From: Pleurodeles waltl
Taxonomy: Eukaryota > Chordata > Amphibia > Caudata > Salamandridae
Reading direction: 5' to 3'
Assembly: GCF_031143425.1 (NCBI RefSeq)
Contig: NC_090444.1
Location: 59,701,533-59,765,532 of the forward strand
DNA: 64,000 nucleotides
Shown here: piece by piece, positions 23,338 to 35,244 of the stretch
Layout of the letters: the number at the start of each line of letters is the position of its first letter
Position numbering within the stretch: position 1 is the first letter of the stretch
The notes under the pieces: model-generated
Database searches by the model: none
The model's input: only the letters and a program-made list of their open reading frames with translations
Told to the model about the DNA's origin: nothing
Position numbers and translations under genes: made by a program

Positions 23338-23915
23338 GGCTCATATATTTGGGGAATTGGTGTAGGGCAGTGCTGCAAGTCTTCTTGCTGCGATGCCCAA
23401 CACCAAAATGAAAGGGCAGGAATAGGGCACATTCCTGTCTTTTCCCTCTGTGCTGGCACACAATTTTCTGCCTAGCACCAACGCAGATGTCCTTGCACCG
23501 TGGTACAAGGGTGTCTGTGTTGAATACAGGATTGCTTTTGTGCAGGAAAGGGCAGCTTCCTGCACAAAAACAATCACAAGAGGCGTTTTCTCCTTTCTTC
23601 TGCAGCACACGTGGAAAGAGGCAAGAATGAGGAATAACAATATTTCTCCTCATTACACCTGCTCTGGGAAGGCAAAGGCTTTGGCCCAGGTTTACATCTT
23701 TACGTAAATCTGAGGCAGCGTCAAAATCCATGGGTGTCGCGTGGGAAAACTCAACACAAAGCCTATGGAACGCCTCCCTGGCAACTTGTGCTGCTCTGCC
23801 TTACTCCATATCTATGAGACCATGCAAAGCCCTGCAGCATGGCTTTGCGTGACCTCATTGATATGGCTGAGAGGCTTGCGCCACCGGCGGCGCGCATCTC
23901 CCATAAATATGCCCC
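23338..23915. mobile_element. Short TIR element, ~578 bp
   Basis: The left end GGCTCATATATTTGGGG and the reverse-complemented right end GGGGCATATTTATGGG are imperfect inverted ends, flanked by CTG on both sides (23335-23337, 23916-23918). The interior has a CTGCAGCA..GGCTTTGC-type structure but no transposase. The superfamily is uncertain; the end motif CATATTTAT resembles family A. Confidence 0.55.
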
Positions 23916-23918
23916 CTG

Positions 23919-25059
23919 GTTTGTGTGGTCATGATTGTTGCCCTGTGGAGCACGTTCTATCCACATATCATAATTGGTACTTGCAGGAAGTCGGCATCTC
24001 TATCACCCACGTCGCACAGTATTTCTTTAATTTCTATTTAGTGACCATTCTGAGGGAGGGCTCTCTTGGACCTTTGGGGATGCATTGCAGTCTGATGTGT
24101 TGCGCTGCTGATGCCTACTTAGAGGTGACCACTGCATGTCCATGCGGTCAGCCCACTGGCAGTGCACCAAAAGCACACCAAAGGAAAGACAGTCCACCTT
24201 TGCTAACTTCAATGCCGGTAGGCCCATTATAACAAAAATCTGTCATTTCACTCAAGTCCTTCTCACTATCTCCTCTCCCCTTTATAGCCTTCTATATACC
24301 ATGACCACAGTACACCAGGGAGGCAACTCATACCATAATGTATCTCTTTATAAGGTCACCTCTTTTTGGCCACTGTCATCAGGAGCAGGGCCACTGGAAT
24401 TATGCGGCAGGGGATGGCCAAATTATGCAACAGAGTTGAGTAAAATATGTGGCAAGAAAAGGCAAATTATGCAGCATAATGCGGCACACTTTGCCACAAT
24501 TTTCAAAGTTTGTTAAACTCCATCATCTTCACATACATTTTCTCGATGGAGACATTTTCTACACCAAAAAAAATATGTCCTTACTAAATCTTTTGCACAA
24601 CTTTTCCCACTGAAGGCATTTTTTCAGTAGCCTTTCTCTCATAACACACATTTGACTGATTTTTTGTCTAGCTATTTTTCTTAACTTTGAAAACTTTCTT
24701 AGGTTCAGGAAGAATGGCAAGCTTACTGGCAAAAAAAATCACAAGTTCCTAGATCTGTTTAAATGAACTGGCATCTCATCCCACTCAAGTGGGAACTTCA
24801 ACTGTTGACCTTGCAGTGACCTTTGGGCTTCCCCTGGGTACTATACAAGGACAAAAATGGTAGTTAGGGAACCAGCTTGTGGGGCATGCATCCACATTTC
24901 ACTACAAGCCCCTAAAATTGCCAAGACCTCTAACACTGGTGCAAAATGATTTTAATGAGAACTTTTTGGGGAGGGGAAGAATATTTTTTTACTTAAAAAA
25001 ATGATTTTAAAGTGATTTATTGATTGTGCTGGTGGGTCCTCAGTACTATACTTCTAACA
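23919..25059. other. Intron with low-complexity patches
   Basis: Contains a short run of repeated ATTATGC(G/A)GCA motifs at about 24395-24485. Nothing else is recognised. Confidence 0.35.
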
Positions 25060-25800
25060 CATTGCTAAATCCCTGGATAAGAATTTCTTGGAAATGACCA
25101 TCTTTTGCATGGCAAAACCTTAGCTTTTTGCCTTGACTGTTTTTGCTGGCTGTAGAACTCTGTGCACTTTTCTAACAAGTGGTAAAGTGCCAGTGCTCCC
25201 TGTTACAACATGATGAAATTTACATACCCTTGACTGCCATATTTAACTTACCTATAAGTCTCTAGTATATGGAACCAAGGTGTAACCAGTGCTTGTAAGT
25301 TATGTGTCGCAAGTGGACTGTAGCACCCAGTGTGCCGTCCGGTACACTGATGATGTAAACATGACTGCAGACCAGCCACCAGTAGCCTGACTGTGCAGGT
25401 TTTAACTGCAAATCGACTTGTCAAAATAACCCCAATTAAAAGGCCTAAACCTTCCTTTCAAATATTTATAAGTTGCCTCATTGTCCAGAGAGGGACGGTG
25501 CATGATATGTAAAAGTAGGGCATGTCAAAATGTAATAGTAAACTAGTACTTACAGTGAAAATGCCCTCAAAGCTTCACTGTTGCAGGTTTGGCTGTTCCA
25601 TAGGAAAACACTGTGGAACTACATCATGACTTACTGAATAATAATACTATATCTTAGGAATGGGACTAGCTAGAAAAATAATTAAACAACTATTTTTCAT
25701 AGTTGTTAATAATCCAATTCAATGGTGAGGGTGGATTTGTTCTAAATATTAGGGAAAGGTAACTTTTAGAAAGTTACCTTTGCCCTGCCTAAAGCCCCTG
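25060..25800. mobile_element. LTR-type repeat fragment
   Basis: Shares ordered blocks with the LTR at 5456-6600, such as GGTAAAGTGCCAGTGCTCCC against its AGTGCAAGTGCTCCC, and a following CTATAAGTCTCTAGTA block. I cannot define either edge. It appears to be a diverged fragment of the same LTR superfamily. Confidence 0.45.
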
Positions 25801-26369
25801 GAAGCTAAATCTGAAGTGTGTTCTCCCAATTCAGCCAGCCAGTAATTAGCATTTGAATTTGCACGAATGAGTTGTAAACTTGCTCCCGGGAGCAAAAGAA
25901 TAGGTTGACCTGAATGGGCAGAACTAGGCACCTGAAAGAATATGCAAGAGAGGCTTGTAGGATCCTTTTTGACATTAGAGTGTTAAGTCGTGCTTGAATG
26001 TCACATCCTGCTTGACAGGTCTGCTGGGGCGTTTCATATGACACTTGAGATGCAGCTTAAAGAGGCCTCCCCTGTCACAGGTAAATGTTAGCTGACAACT
26101 GTGCAGGGCCCTTCTATTGTCTTCCCCTCCAGTCAGGCCCCAATCACAGTGGGCCTTTTTGACCTTACAGTGCCACACTCTGTTTGACAGATCTGCTAGC
26201 TTTATATATGACCAGTGGTGCTGGAACAATTTTCAGTTTTGGGTTGCTGCCATCAATGTTACATCACCCACGTCATAGGGACTGTGACATTCATCAAGAG
26301 AGTGGTATAAGTGCGGTGAGTAGCCAGTGGTGCACGTTGGAGCACACTGTCACAAACATATTACTTAAA

Positions 26370-26930
26370 CATGCTTTGTAGTGCACTGTTTTTTATAGAC
26401 AGCTAATTTTTCATTGAAATGGTCACCAAATTTGCACAGACATGCGATTTTACTGGCAAAATTATTTTGCGCAAAAATGTGTGGTAATCTGTTTTCAGTG
26501 AATAATTATTTTTTGCCTGTCACTCAGAAAAGTATCATGATTTTTGTTGATCTTATTAAAATGTTTCCATCTCACTTCAGAATTAGAAAAGACTACTTAC
26601 TTTGTGCTTTCTTAACTGCTGATATATTTTGAAATAAGTGTACAGCCAATTTACAGGTATTTAAATTGTATTGTGTTGAAAAAATAACATTGTACAGCCA
26701 CTAGCAAAAAAATATCACGTAATTCACTATACAAAATCCTCTCACTTTGTAGTTAGAGAAAGAAAAGTAACAACCAAAATGCATGTTAAACAAATAAGCA
26801 GCAATTGGACAGAAGAGAGACTGAGAATTGCCTATGTCCTTGAATGCTCAGCAAACGTGATAAGAGAAAGACAAAATTGAAAGGCATCTTTATAGCTCAT
26901 CGACCTTCTGGACTCCAGCATGATTATTTC
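26370..26930. repeat. Diverged dispersed repeat, copy 1
   Basis: Aligns in order with 40925-41490 through blocks such as CACTTCAGAAT, AAATAAGCAGCAATT and AAAGGCATCTTTAT. It is AT-rich and non-coding. No terminal repeats were recognised, so the class is unknown. Confidence 0.6.
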
Positions 26931-27311
26931 TAGGGGTGCTGCACATCTACTTCCAGCGCCTACGAATATAACATTTGGGGCACACTTCAAAGGAGGGAAA
27001 CAGAATGCCAAATAATTTGTGTACATCCACTGTTGGTTGCTGAAAGCTAAGCTTTGCTACACCAGACTGCTGTCTCTGATTTTGGCAAAGGGACTGCATC
27101 AAAATGGAGTTTGATATTAGATGTGGGAGGACATTGAGATTACCAGTCTACACTCAGCTCCACACACAACTAGCCCTGAGAGCCCATGTTTAGTGTGGCT
27201 AAAGACTTTAAGCCTTGTTATGACATTGGAGATCCCACCATGGGACTACCAATGCTGCAGGGAGGATGCCACTGACATGCTGGCAGCATTCTTCCCAGTC
27301 GTATTACAGTG
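26931..27311. other. Intron, nothing recognised
   Basis: No element ends, exon or repeat identified. Confidence 0.3.
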
Positions 27312-27805
27312 TATCATGACGTTCCCGCCGGGCTGACCTGTGGGAACAGTGCTACAGTATTGGCCTCGTCTCCCTTAAGGGAGCTGAGGTCAATTCCATA
27401 GCACACTAGCATCCTTGGAATGCGCACTGTCTGCAAAACAGACAGTGCGCATTTTGAGGGTGCTGGGCATGGGGGGCCCTGAACTGCCCATGCCATTCGC
27501 ATGGGCAGTTCAGAGGCTCTCCTGTGGCCCCGGCACTGGCAATGGCAGGGTAACTGCCGTGGAAAGGATGGTGGAAAGTTGAGTTGTAATCAGTGCGGCA
27601 GTGCTGAATTCAGCACCGGCATGGCTGACCACAACTCAGAATACCATATAACCACTGGGAACCACGTTCCTGGCATTGATGGCAGTCTTTAGGCAGTCCC
27701 GCCTGCCAGGGTCCTGATGTGGCAGTGGGAAAGCAAGGAGTGCAACAGTCTCACCGCCACTGTGAGTGTGGCGGTCTGAAGACCACCACACTCATAATAA
27801 GGCCC
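27312..27805. mobile_element. Harbinger-like short element, left end uncertain
   Basis: The right end, reverse-complemented, reads GGGCCTTATTATGAG, the same end type as the elements at 564 and 29694. The interior has palindromic CCGCC and GGCAGTTCAG-type motifs and a perfect CTGTCTG..CAGACAG arm pair near 27430. The matching left end is not visible, so it is truncated or diverged. Confidence 0.5.
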
Positions 27806-28809
27806 TTTGGCCGTATTGAAAAAGCCCAAAGTGGGTAGGGTTAGCCACCGGGACCTTTACTCCTGTGGTTAGGGCCTCCCCATTGAGGTCATTCTCACCC
27901 ACTAGCTCTTGCCAGGCATGAATGTGTGACCTAAAGGCACCTTCTTCTGAACACTCCTGGACCCGAGAAAGACCAGACAAGGATCAAACCTGCTGTATGC
28001 AACTTGAGAAGTCCCCTGCAGGACTGAACTGGCTCTCTCTTCTTTTGTCTGTTGTACCCAGGACAAGGAAGTGGACTCCAAGTGGACCTCTTGTTCAAGC
28101 TACAGGAATATAAAAAGCTACAAGAGGTCTTTCTTGCAATTGCCCAGCTGATCAGTGGCAACTGGACTGGGACTGGACCTCCTGTTGACCTCTTCATGCC
28201 ACTCTGTGAGTCTCTAAATGCCCCACATCAGGTCCCGGGGGCTTTAGAAGTGTACTTCTATAGTGAATTGGGACTTAAAGGAGTAAATTCAGAAGGTAAA
28301 ATCTCTGACCAGGATAAACCAGGTTAGTGTACCTGACCTGCACTCAATTGCAGTCAGCGTCAAATTGCACCAAGATCCTGTTCTACCGTGACCATTGACT
28401 TATCATTTGCTCTTTGTGCTTCTTGGCACTCCTTCCATTGTAAAAATTCATGTCTTCGGATTCCCTTATTGGATTGTTGTAATTTGGGTGCCATTTTGCT
28501 TATTACATTTTACTCTACTATTTTAATTTGTTTTTTTAATGTTTTGCATTTTGACTTTATTACAGTTTTGGTTTTAACATAAATACTTTGCCTATTGCCT
28601 TTGGGTTAAGTCTCTCTTCTCTGTGCCACAGCTACTAGAGGATTAAGCTTACGTTTATTTAATGTCTTTAGTGGCTCACCCAGACAAGGACTGTGATTAT
28701 TGCGTGAGTTGCATTCTCACCTCTATCAACTAATAAACCAATTCATCACAGACCTGAATGTGTATAGAGTAATGTAAAAATGTATTTTAAAAACCCAGAG
28801 CGGCCTCAC
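27806..28809. other. Intron, possible decayed LTR sequence
   Basis: Contains phrases typical of the window's LTR fragments but with no definable edges. It borders the small kinase exon; the donor of that exon (GTGAGG) lies at 28809 and below. Confidence 0.3.
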
Positions 28810-28865
28810 CTGGATAGCAAAATCCACCAGCGCAATGTATTCCAGATCTTTCCTAAGTCGGTGAC
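28810..28865 (-). CDS. Tyrosine kinase exon: between hinge and catalytic loop
   Basis: A 56-nt exon with acceptor ..CATTGACAG and donor GTGAGG. It completes a Gly codon left in phase 1 by the 40427-40591 exon, encodes HRLRKDLEYIALVDFAIQ, and leaves in phase 0 into IAQGM of the next exon. LVDFAIQ matches the LVDMAAQ helix E region of Src-family kinases. It is very short, but its phases fit exactly on both sides, which is strong support. The boundary just after LKG differs from where I recall the SRC boundary, which may favour a PTK6/SRMS/FRK-type gene. Confidence 0.85.
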
Positions 28866-29690
28866 CTGTCAATGGGAGATAAATTCCATGTTATTGGATT
28901 TATGATAAGTGAGAAATGCTGGTGGTTGCAACAAGTGGATCTCTCATGTCATATCTGTGGTATAAGAGTGAAGTCATTTTAAATAATCCTATAGCACAAA
29001 ACCCAGCAGCACGTATATGTTGGTTCCTGTATTGGGCTTGCAGTTTTCATGAAGCTAAATAATGAACATTGAGATTTTTTTTATAACCAATTTTATTGTT
29101 TCACAGCAGTACAACAACCACATCAAGCTGTTGCTGGATGACACCAAGAGACAAGACAACATTATTATGGATTTATCATCAATTCGATAACCACCCCACC
29201 AAAAAGTCACAGTGACACAGACATTATATCGGGTCCAAACAAATCCAAAAATAGTTTCCAAATCTTAGCATGTTTTTAGGATAGCCTCTGGCTTTGTTGA
29301 CTTGTTTGTCCTGATGAGCACACAGTCCATCCCCTTATGCCATTGAGACAGCGAGGGCGGATGAGAGGATTTCCATTTGCTAGCTATGTCTCTTTTGGCC
29401 ACTGTGGTGGCCACTCGCAATGGCACCTTGTCCCTCCTCGTGCCCCCAGCTCCCTCAAAGACACCCAAAAGAAATGATTTTGGTGACACCTCCACTGTCC
29501 ATTATAAGACCTTTGTCAGTTCTGCAGCAATTGCCATCCAGTATGTCATAGTAAAAGGACATTTCCAAACCATGTGGCAAAAATCTGTGGGAGCATGTAA
29601 ACATTCAGAAATGTTAGGACTCCAAGATATGGATGTAAGAGGCACAGAATGTGTGCTTTATGTTTTGTCAGAGGGACTTAGGACAAAGAT
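28866..29690. other. Intron, nothing recognised
   Basis: No exon or element end identified between the small exon and the TIR element. Confidence 0.35.
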
Positions 29691-29693
29691 ATA

Positions 29694-30623
29694 GGCCCTC
29701 ATTATAACATTGGCTATATATACCACCTACCGCCGCGGCGACGGCTGCAAAAAGACCGTTGTCGCGGTTACCAGCCGTCAGCCGGATTATGACCACAGCC
29801 AGATTTCTGCCAGAAGGATGGCAGAAATCCGGCTGTGGCCATGCCGGCAGATGGTGGTAAGGTTGTGCTGCTGCCAGCAGCAGTGCTGCGCAAGTAGACC
29901 GCCGCAGACCGTATCATGATCCATCATACGGCCTGGCGGTGTTCTGCTGGTGGACGCTGAAGTCCCGTCTCCTGCCGGAGGACCCCCTCACAAAAGGTAA
30001 GTCAGGTGCTCCGAAAGGGGAGGGGTGTGTGGGGAGGTGTGTGTATGTCTGTGCGTGCATGAATGCGGGTGTGTGTTGCATGTTGTGTGTGTGTGCATGT
30101 ATGGATGCGTGAGTGCGTGTATGTTGTGTTGTGTGAATGCGTGTGTGCCTGTATGTATGTAAGTGTGTGTGAATGGATGTCTGCATGCGTGCTTGAATGT
30201 GGGAATGAGTTTGTCAATGCGTATGTGCGTGTGTGAATGAAGGTGCATGAATGAAGGGGGGTCTGGAGAGAGGGAGTTGGGAGAAACCTGGGGAGGGGGC
30301 AGGGAAGACCCCTATCAGTGACAGGGAAGGAATTCCCTGTCAATGATAGTGCCTACCACCATGGTTTTTCGAAGGCACAAAAGCCACAAAAACCATGGCG
30401 GTAGGCGGGGTCATAATCCCGCAGGCGGGCTAGTGACGGCTGCCAGGCTCGAGACTGAAGTCTCCAGCCCGGCGATCGTTACCGCCGTGGCAGACGGTGT
30501 GCTACATTGGCGATTTGGCTTGAGCCAAACCGCCAATGTCTTAATATGGAGAAAAGTTCCGCTAGCCTGTTGGCAGTATTTTCCTCCATATTAACGACAT
30601 TTGCTGGGGTCATAATGACCCCC
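29694..30623. mobile_element. Harbinger-like MITE, 930 bp, carrying a TG-rich array
   Basis: The left end is GGCCCTCATTATAAC and the reverse-complemented right end is GGGGGTCATTATGACC. Both sides have ATA (29691-29693, 30624-30626). Subterminal ACCGCCGCGGCG (about 29731) matches motifs in the autonomous Harbinger at 42018-51042. At 30020-30250 there is a degenerate TG/TGTATG/TGCGTG array. No protein is encoded; the long histidine/threonine-rich open frames come from that array read on the minus strand. Confidence 0.8.
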
Positions 30624-32595
30624 ATAGTACCTTAGCACATGCTGTACTCATTACTGCTGGGGCGCCAAGATCGAAATGATCAGTACAATGTGGGAATCTC
30701 ATTACAGATGAGAGAATGAAGGAAAAAAGTGCAGAATTTCTTGAACTTTGGATCTGAAAGACACAGAAATACGTTTTCCAGAAGCAGCTACAAGGATTTT
30801 ATAATTTACTCCCTCTGTTCAGCACACCAAACATCTCAGGTCACTGAAGAAGTTTGAGAGATCCATGTGAAGGTAGCCACAGATGGCTATCTGCTTTGGA
30901 CCTTTGTTGTAAGATGAACCTATTGAACCTTAGAAGTGGGGTTCATGGCTGTTGAGCAGATGAGGGGTCAGTGGCTTCAAAGCCTAAGAGGGCACCAAAT
31001 GTGGTGATTACAGTTACATGAAATAGACTGTTATGAGGACGTTTGGAATGACGTGAAGAACTAGGCAGTTTTATGGACATCATCAACAGAAGGTGGTGGA
31101 GGCTTGTGAATAGTACCAATGGGAGAGATAGGGACAACCAGCTTAGGTTATAAAAGTTTGTTTGATTGAATTACTAATGGACATATCCCATTTAGGAGAC
31201 AGTAGGCTCACCAACCATAGGGAGCCTGCTAAGGCTGCTGACCACCATATTAAACAACAGCCAGAATAAAATAATACTTGTGCCAGCAACTCTTGCAGAA
31301 CAAAATCACAGGTTTTGGATCCCTTTAGTCTGAGGTTCTTTAGTTTCTGTTGGGGTGTTGGCTGGGAAATTACCTAGGGACAAATCTCAAATAACATGAG
31401 TTACAGACCATAAAAGACAAGAGATGGGTGAATCCTGAGAAGTATGACCCACCAGCCACTAGACCGTTGGACTGTACATGGGTATTAGGTTCCCAAATCA
31501 TAACCGGCAGCACCCAACAGACATCTTTGAATTAATGTTTGTTGAGCTCACTGATATTTCAGTACTAGCTCATAACACTGGTTTGTCCTTTTGTGTGACG
31601 ACCAGGCCTACATTCTGTCCAGTTGAAGAGCAGTAGTACTTCATTTGAGCATAGTCCTATCTCATGGACAGACCTCCAGAAAATGGGACTGCAACAACTT
31701 GGTTATAGAATGTTCTCTAGTACACAAAAACAGCTTGATCCTGCAGGTAGAGCAGTGCAGCAAGAGAGTTTGAAAAAGTTCTCAGTGGCTATGTTCACTG
31801 AACAGGATAATTAAAATTTGCTGACAGTCCCCTAACTCCTAAACACTCTTGGGCATAGGAACCTGTTGAGGACTCATGTGTCTACTTTCAGGTGTGTCTT
31901 AGGAGTTTCCCTAAAAGGATACTGAGCCCTCACTCACCAATGCGTGACATGTTTTATCATAGGGCCTGCTCCTTGCTCATGTTGAATGGCAGAGACACTA
32001 GAGAACTCAACCCTACGAATAAGCAAGCAGTTGTGATGATATACACTACTCTGTCGCTTTGTGTTTCTATGATGGGTCCACAGTAAAAGTTATGAATTAG
32101 GGTTAAAACTACCTTATGGTCTGCCAATGTCTTTATTTGGGATTTCACTTAGAAGAGTCAATAGTAGGAGGACATGGAATAATTTGAAGAGTGTGGTCTC
32201 CAGTCCAGGAAGGATATGCAGCTTTCTTCCAACCAACTTCCCTTACAGCAAAGAGTATCTAAGTAATGGATGCCATCTAACAAGGAACTGTTCATCCAGT
32301 CACACCTTTTGAACAATAAACAGACCAACTCTTGTCAAATAGTTACTGTGGAATCTGTTAGAATTGAGGCTCGTCCCCAAGGGACCATTTATATTGCTGT
32401 GTTGGGTTTGCAGGAACCTAAAGTGGCCATTCAGGCTGACAAGTGACCTTTCTATCTTGAATCATCAGAGTGCACCTCTTCCAAACTCCTTCAAGATTAA
32501 GGTGATGCCAAAGAGTTAAATGAAGTGCTTTAAATGTGCATATATGTTGGTATATGGATAGGCAGCAGAGTTTGATACAGCTGGCAAATGAACTG
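30624..32595. other. Intron, nothing recognised
   Basis: About 2 kb with no exon, RNA gene or terminal repeat seen. Confidence 0.3.
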
Positions 32596-32599
32596 CACT

Positions 32600-35240
32600 A
32601 AGGCATGTGTGATGGATTCTTGTACAGCATCTGCACATGCTGGACCAGTGGAAGGAAACATGCACTGCAGCTCCAGTTGTATTTTGTCTGTTATGAAAGC
32701 ATGCACTTCTGCTATTCATGTTGTACTTGTTTGTGTGTGACGGAAGCATGCACTCCTGCTGCACATGTTGTACAAATAGCGTGCCTGATGGAAGCATGCA
32801 TTGCTGCTGCTCATTTTGTACCAATAGTTTCTGAGATCGAAACATGAACTGCTGCTGTTCATGTTGTACCTGATTGTGTGTGATAGAAGCATGCACTGCT
32901 GCTGTTAATGCTGAACCAATAGTATGTGTGATATAAGCCTGCACTGCTGCTGTGCATGTTATTCCAAAGGTGTGAGGGAAGCATGCACTGCTGCTGCTCC
33001 GGTTGTACCAACAGTGTGTGTAAGGGAAGTATGCACTGCTGCTGCTCATGTGGTACCAGTAGTGTGTGTGATGGAAACATGCACTGCTGCTGCTCATGTT
33101 GTACCAATAGTGTGAGATGGAAGCATGCACTGCTGCTGTTCATGTTGTACCTGATTGTGGGTGATGGAAGCATGCACAGCTGCTGCACATGTGAGTGTGA
33201 GTGAGGTGAAGCATGCATTGCTGCTGCTCATGTTGTACTAATGGTGTTTGTGTGTGTGAGGAAAGAATGCACTGTTGCTGCTCATTATGTTGTACGTGCC
33301 TGTGTGTGAGGGAAGCATGCACTGCTGCTGCTTATGTTGTACTAACAGTGTGTGTGATGGAAGCCTGCACTGCTGCTGTTCATGTATTAACAGTGTGTGA
33401 CTGATGGAAGCATGCATTGCTGCTGCTCATGTTGTACATGACTGCGTGTGATGGAAGCATGCACTGCTGCTGCTCCTGTTGTACCAACAGTGTGTGTAAG
33501 GGAATTATGCACTGCTGCTGCTCATGTGGTACCAGTAGTGTGTGTGATGGAAACATGCACTGCTGCTGCTCATGTTGTACCAATAGTGTGAGATGGAAGC
33601 ATGCACTCCTGCTGTTCATGTTGTACCTGATTGTGTGTGATGGAAGCATGCACAGCTGCTGCACAAGTGAGTGTGAGTGAGGTGAAGCATGCATTGCTGC
33701 TGCTCATGTGGTACTAACGGTGTATGTGTGAGGGAAGCATGCACTGCAGCTGCTCATGTTGTACATGACTGTGATGGAAGCATGCACAGCTGCTACGCAT
33801 GTTGTTCTAACAGTGTTTGTGTGTGTGAGGGAAGCATGCACTGTTGCTGCTCATGTTGTACATGCCTGTGTGTGAGGGAAGCATGCACTGCTGCTGCTTA
33901 TGTTGTACTAACAGTGTGTGTGATGGAAGCCTGCACTGCTGCTGTTCATGTACTAACAGTGTGTGACTGATAGAAGCATGCATTGCTGCTGCTCATGTTG
34001 TACATGACTGCGTGTGATGGAAGCATGCACTGCTGCTGTTGCACTGTGTGTGATGGAAGCATGCACTGCTGCTGCTTACATTGTACTAACAGTATGTGTA
34101 ACAGAAACATGCACTGCTGCTGTTCATGTTGTACTAACAGTGTGTGTAATAGAAGCATGCACTGCTGTTGCTCATTTAGTAAAGTGTGTGTGATGGAAGC
34201 ATGCACTGCTGCTGCTCATGTTGTACTAATATAGTGTGTGATGGAAGCATGCACTGCTGCTTTTCTCGTTGTACTAACAGTGTGTGTGTGAGAGGGAAGC
34301 ATGAACTGCTGCTGTTCATGTTGTACATGACTGTGTTATGGAAGCATCCACTGCTGCTGCACATGCACTAACAGTGTGTGTGCGTGAGGGAAGCATGCAC
34401 TGCTACTGCTCATGCTGTACTAACAGCGCGTGTGTTTGTGTGTGTATGTGGGAAGCATCCACTGCTGCTGCTCATGTTGTAGTAACAGTGTGTGTGTGTG
34501 TGATGGAAGCATGCACTGCTGCTGCTCATGTTGTAGTAACAGTGTGTGTGTGAGAGGGAAGCATGTACTGCTGCTGCTCATGTGCTAATAGTGTGTGAGT
34601 GTGTGTGTGTGTGCGGGACGCGCGTACTGCTGATGTTCATGTTTACATAACTGTGTGTGATAGAAGCATGCACTGCTGCTGCTCATGTAGTAATAATGGT
34701 GTGTGTGTGTGAGGGAAGCATGCACTACTGCTGTTCATGTTGTACATGACTGTGTGATGGAAGCATGCTCTGCTGCAGCACATGTTGTACTGTGTGTGTG
34801 TGTGTGTGTGTGAGTGAGACGCGCAAGCACTGCTACTGTTCATGTTTACATAACTGTGTGTGATGGAAGCATACACTGCTGCTGCTCGTGTTGTAATAAT
34901 GGTGTGTGTGATGGAAGCATGCACTGCTGCTGTTCATGTTGTAACTGATTGTGTGTAAGGATGCTGCTTCTGCTCATGTTGTACAGTATGCTGTTCATGA
35001 GATGTCTTTTGTGAGTGTGTGTGTACGGATGCGTGAATCTGTGATTGCTCATGTTGTACCTATAGGCTGTGTGATGGAAGCAGGCACTGCCGCTGCTCAT
35101 GTCATACCTGCTTTGTATCTGTGTATTTATGTGTTTAGACACATGTTTAACTCATACGCGCATTTCCTCATGCTGTGTTTGTATTCCTTGTGTGAAGCAA
35201 ACATGAAGCATGTCCTGTTGTTGTTCACATGCGTGGGGGG
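32600..35240. repeat. CTG-rich minisatellite, ~45-50-bp unit, ~2.6 kb
   Basis: About 50 diverged units of the form GTGTGATGGAAGCATGCACT, then GCTGCTGCTCATGTTGTAC and a short TAACAG-type spacer. Internal blocks are duplicated at a larger scale: 33002-33240 recurs at 33478-33716 (offset 476), and 33297-33470 recurs from 33863 (offset 566). Long Cys/His-rich open frames on both strands are a consequence of the repeat. One isolated degenerate unit lies at about 36200-36260. Confidence 0.9.
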
Positions 35241-35244
35241 GTAA

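Noticed and set aside
23285..23731. 148-codon minus-strand ORF
   Set aside because: Lies over the short TIR element at 23338-23915, with no domain and with an equally open opposite strand.
32516..35142. Cys/His/Gln-rich ORFs in the CTG minisatellite, resembling metallothionein or conotoxin-like proteins
   Set aside because: Cys patterns come from TGCTGCTGC cores; units drift in frame, lack start/stop organisation, and opposite-strand frames are equally open.
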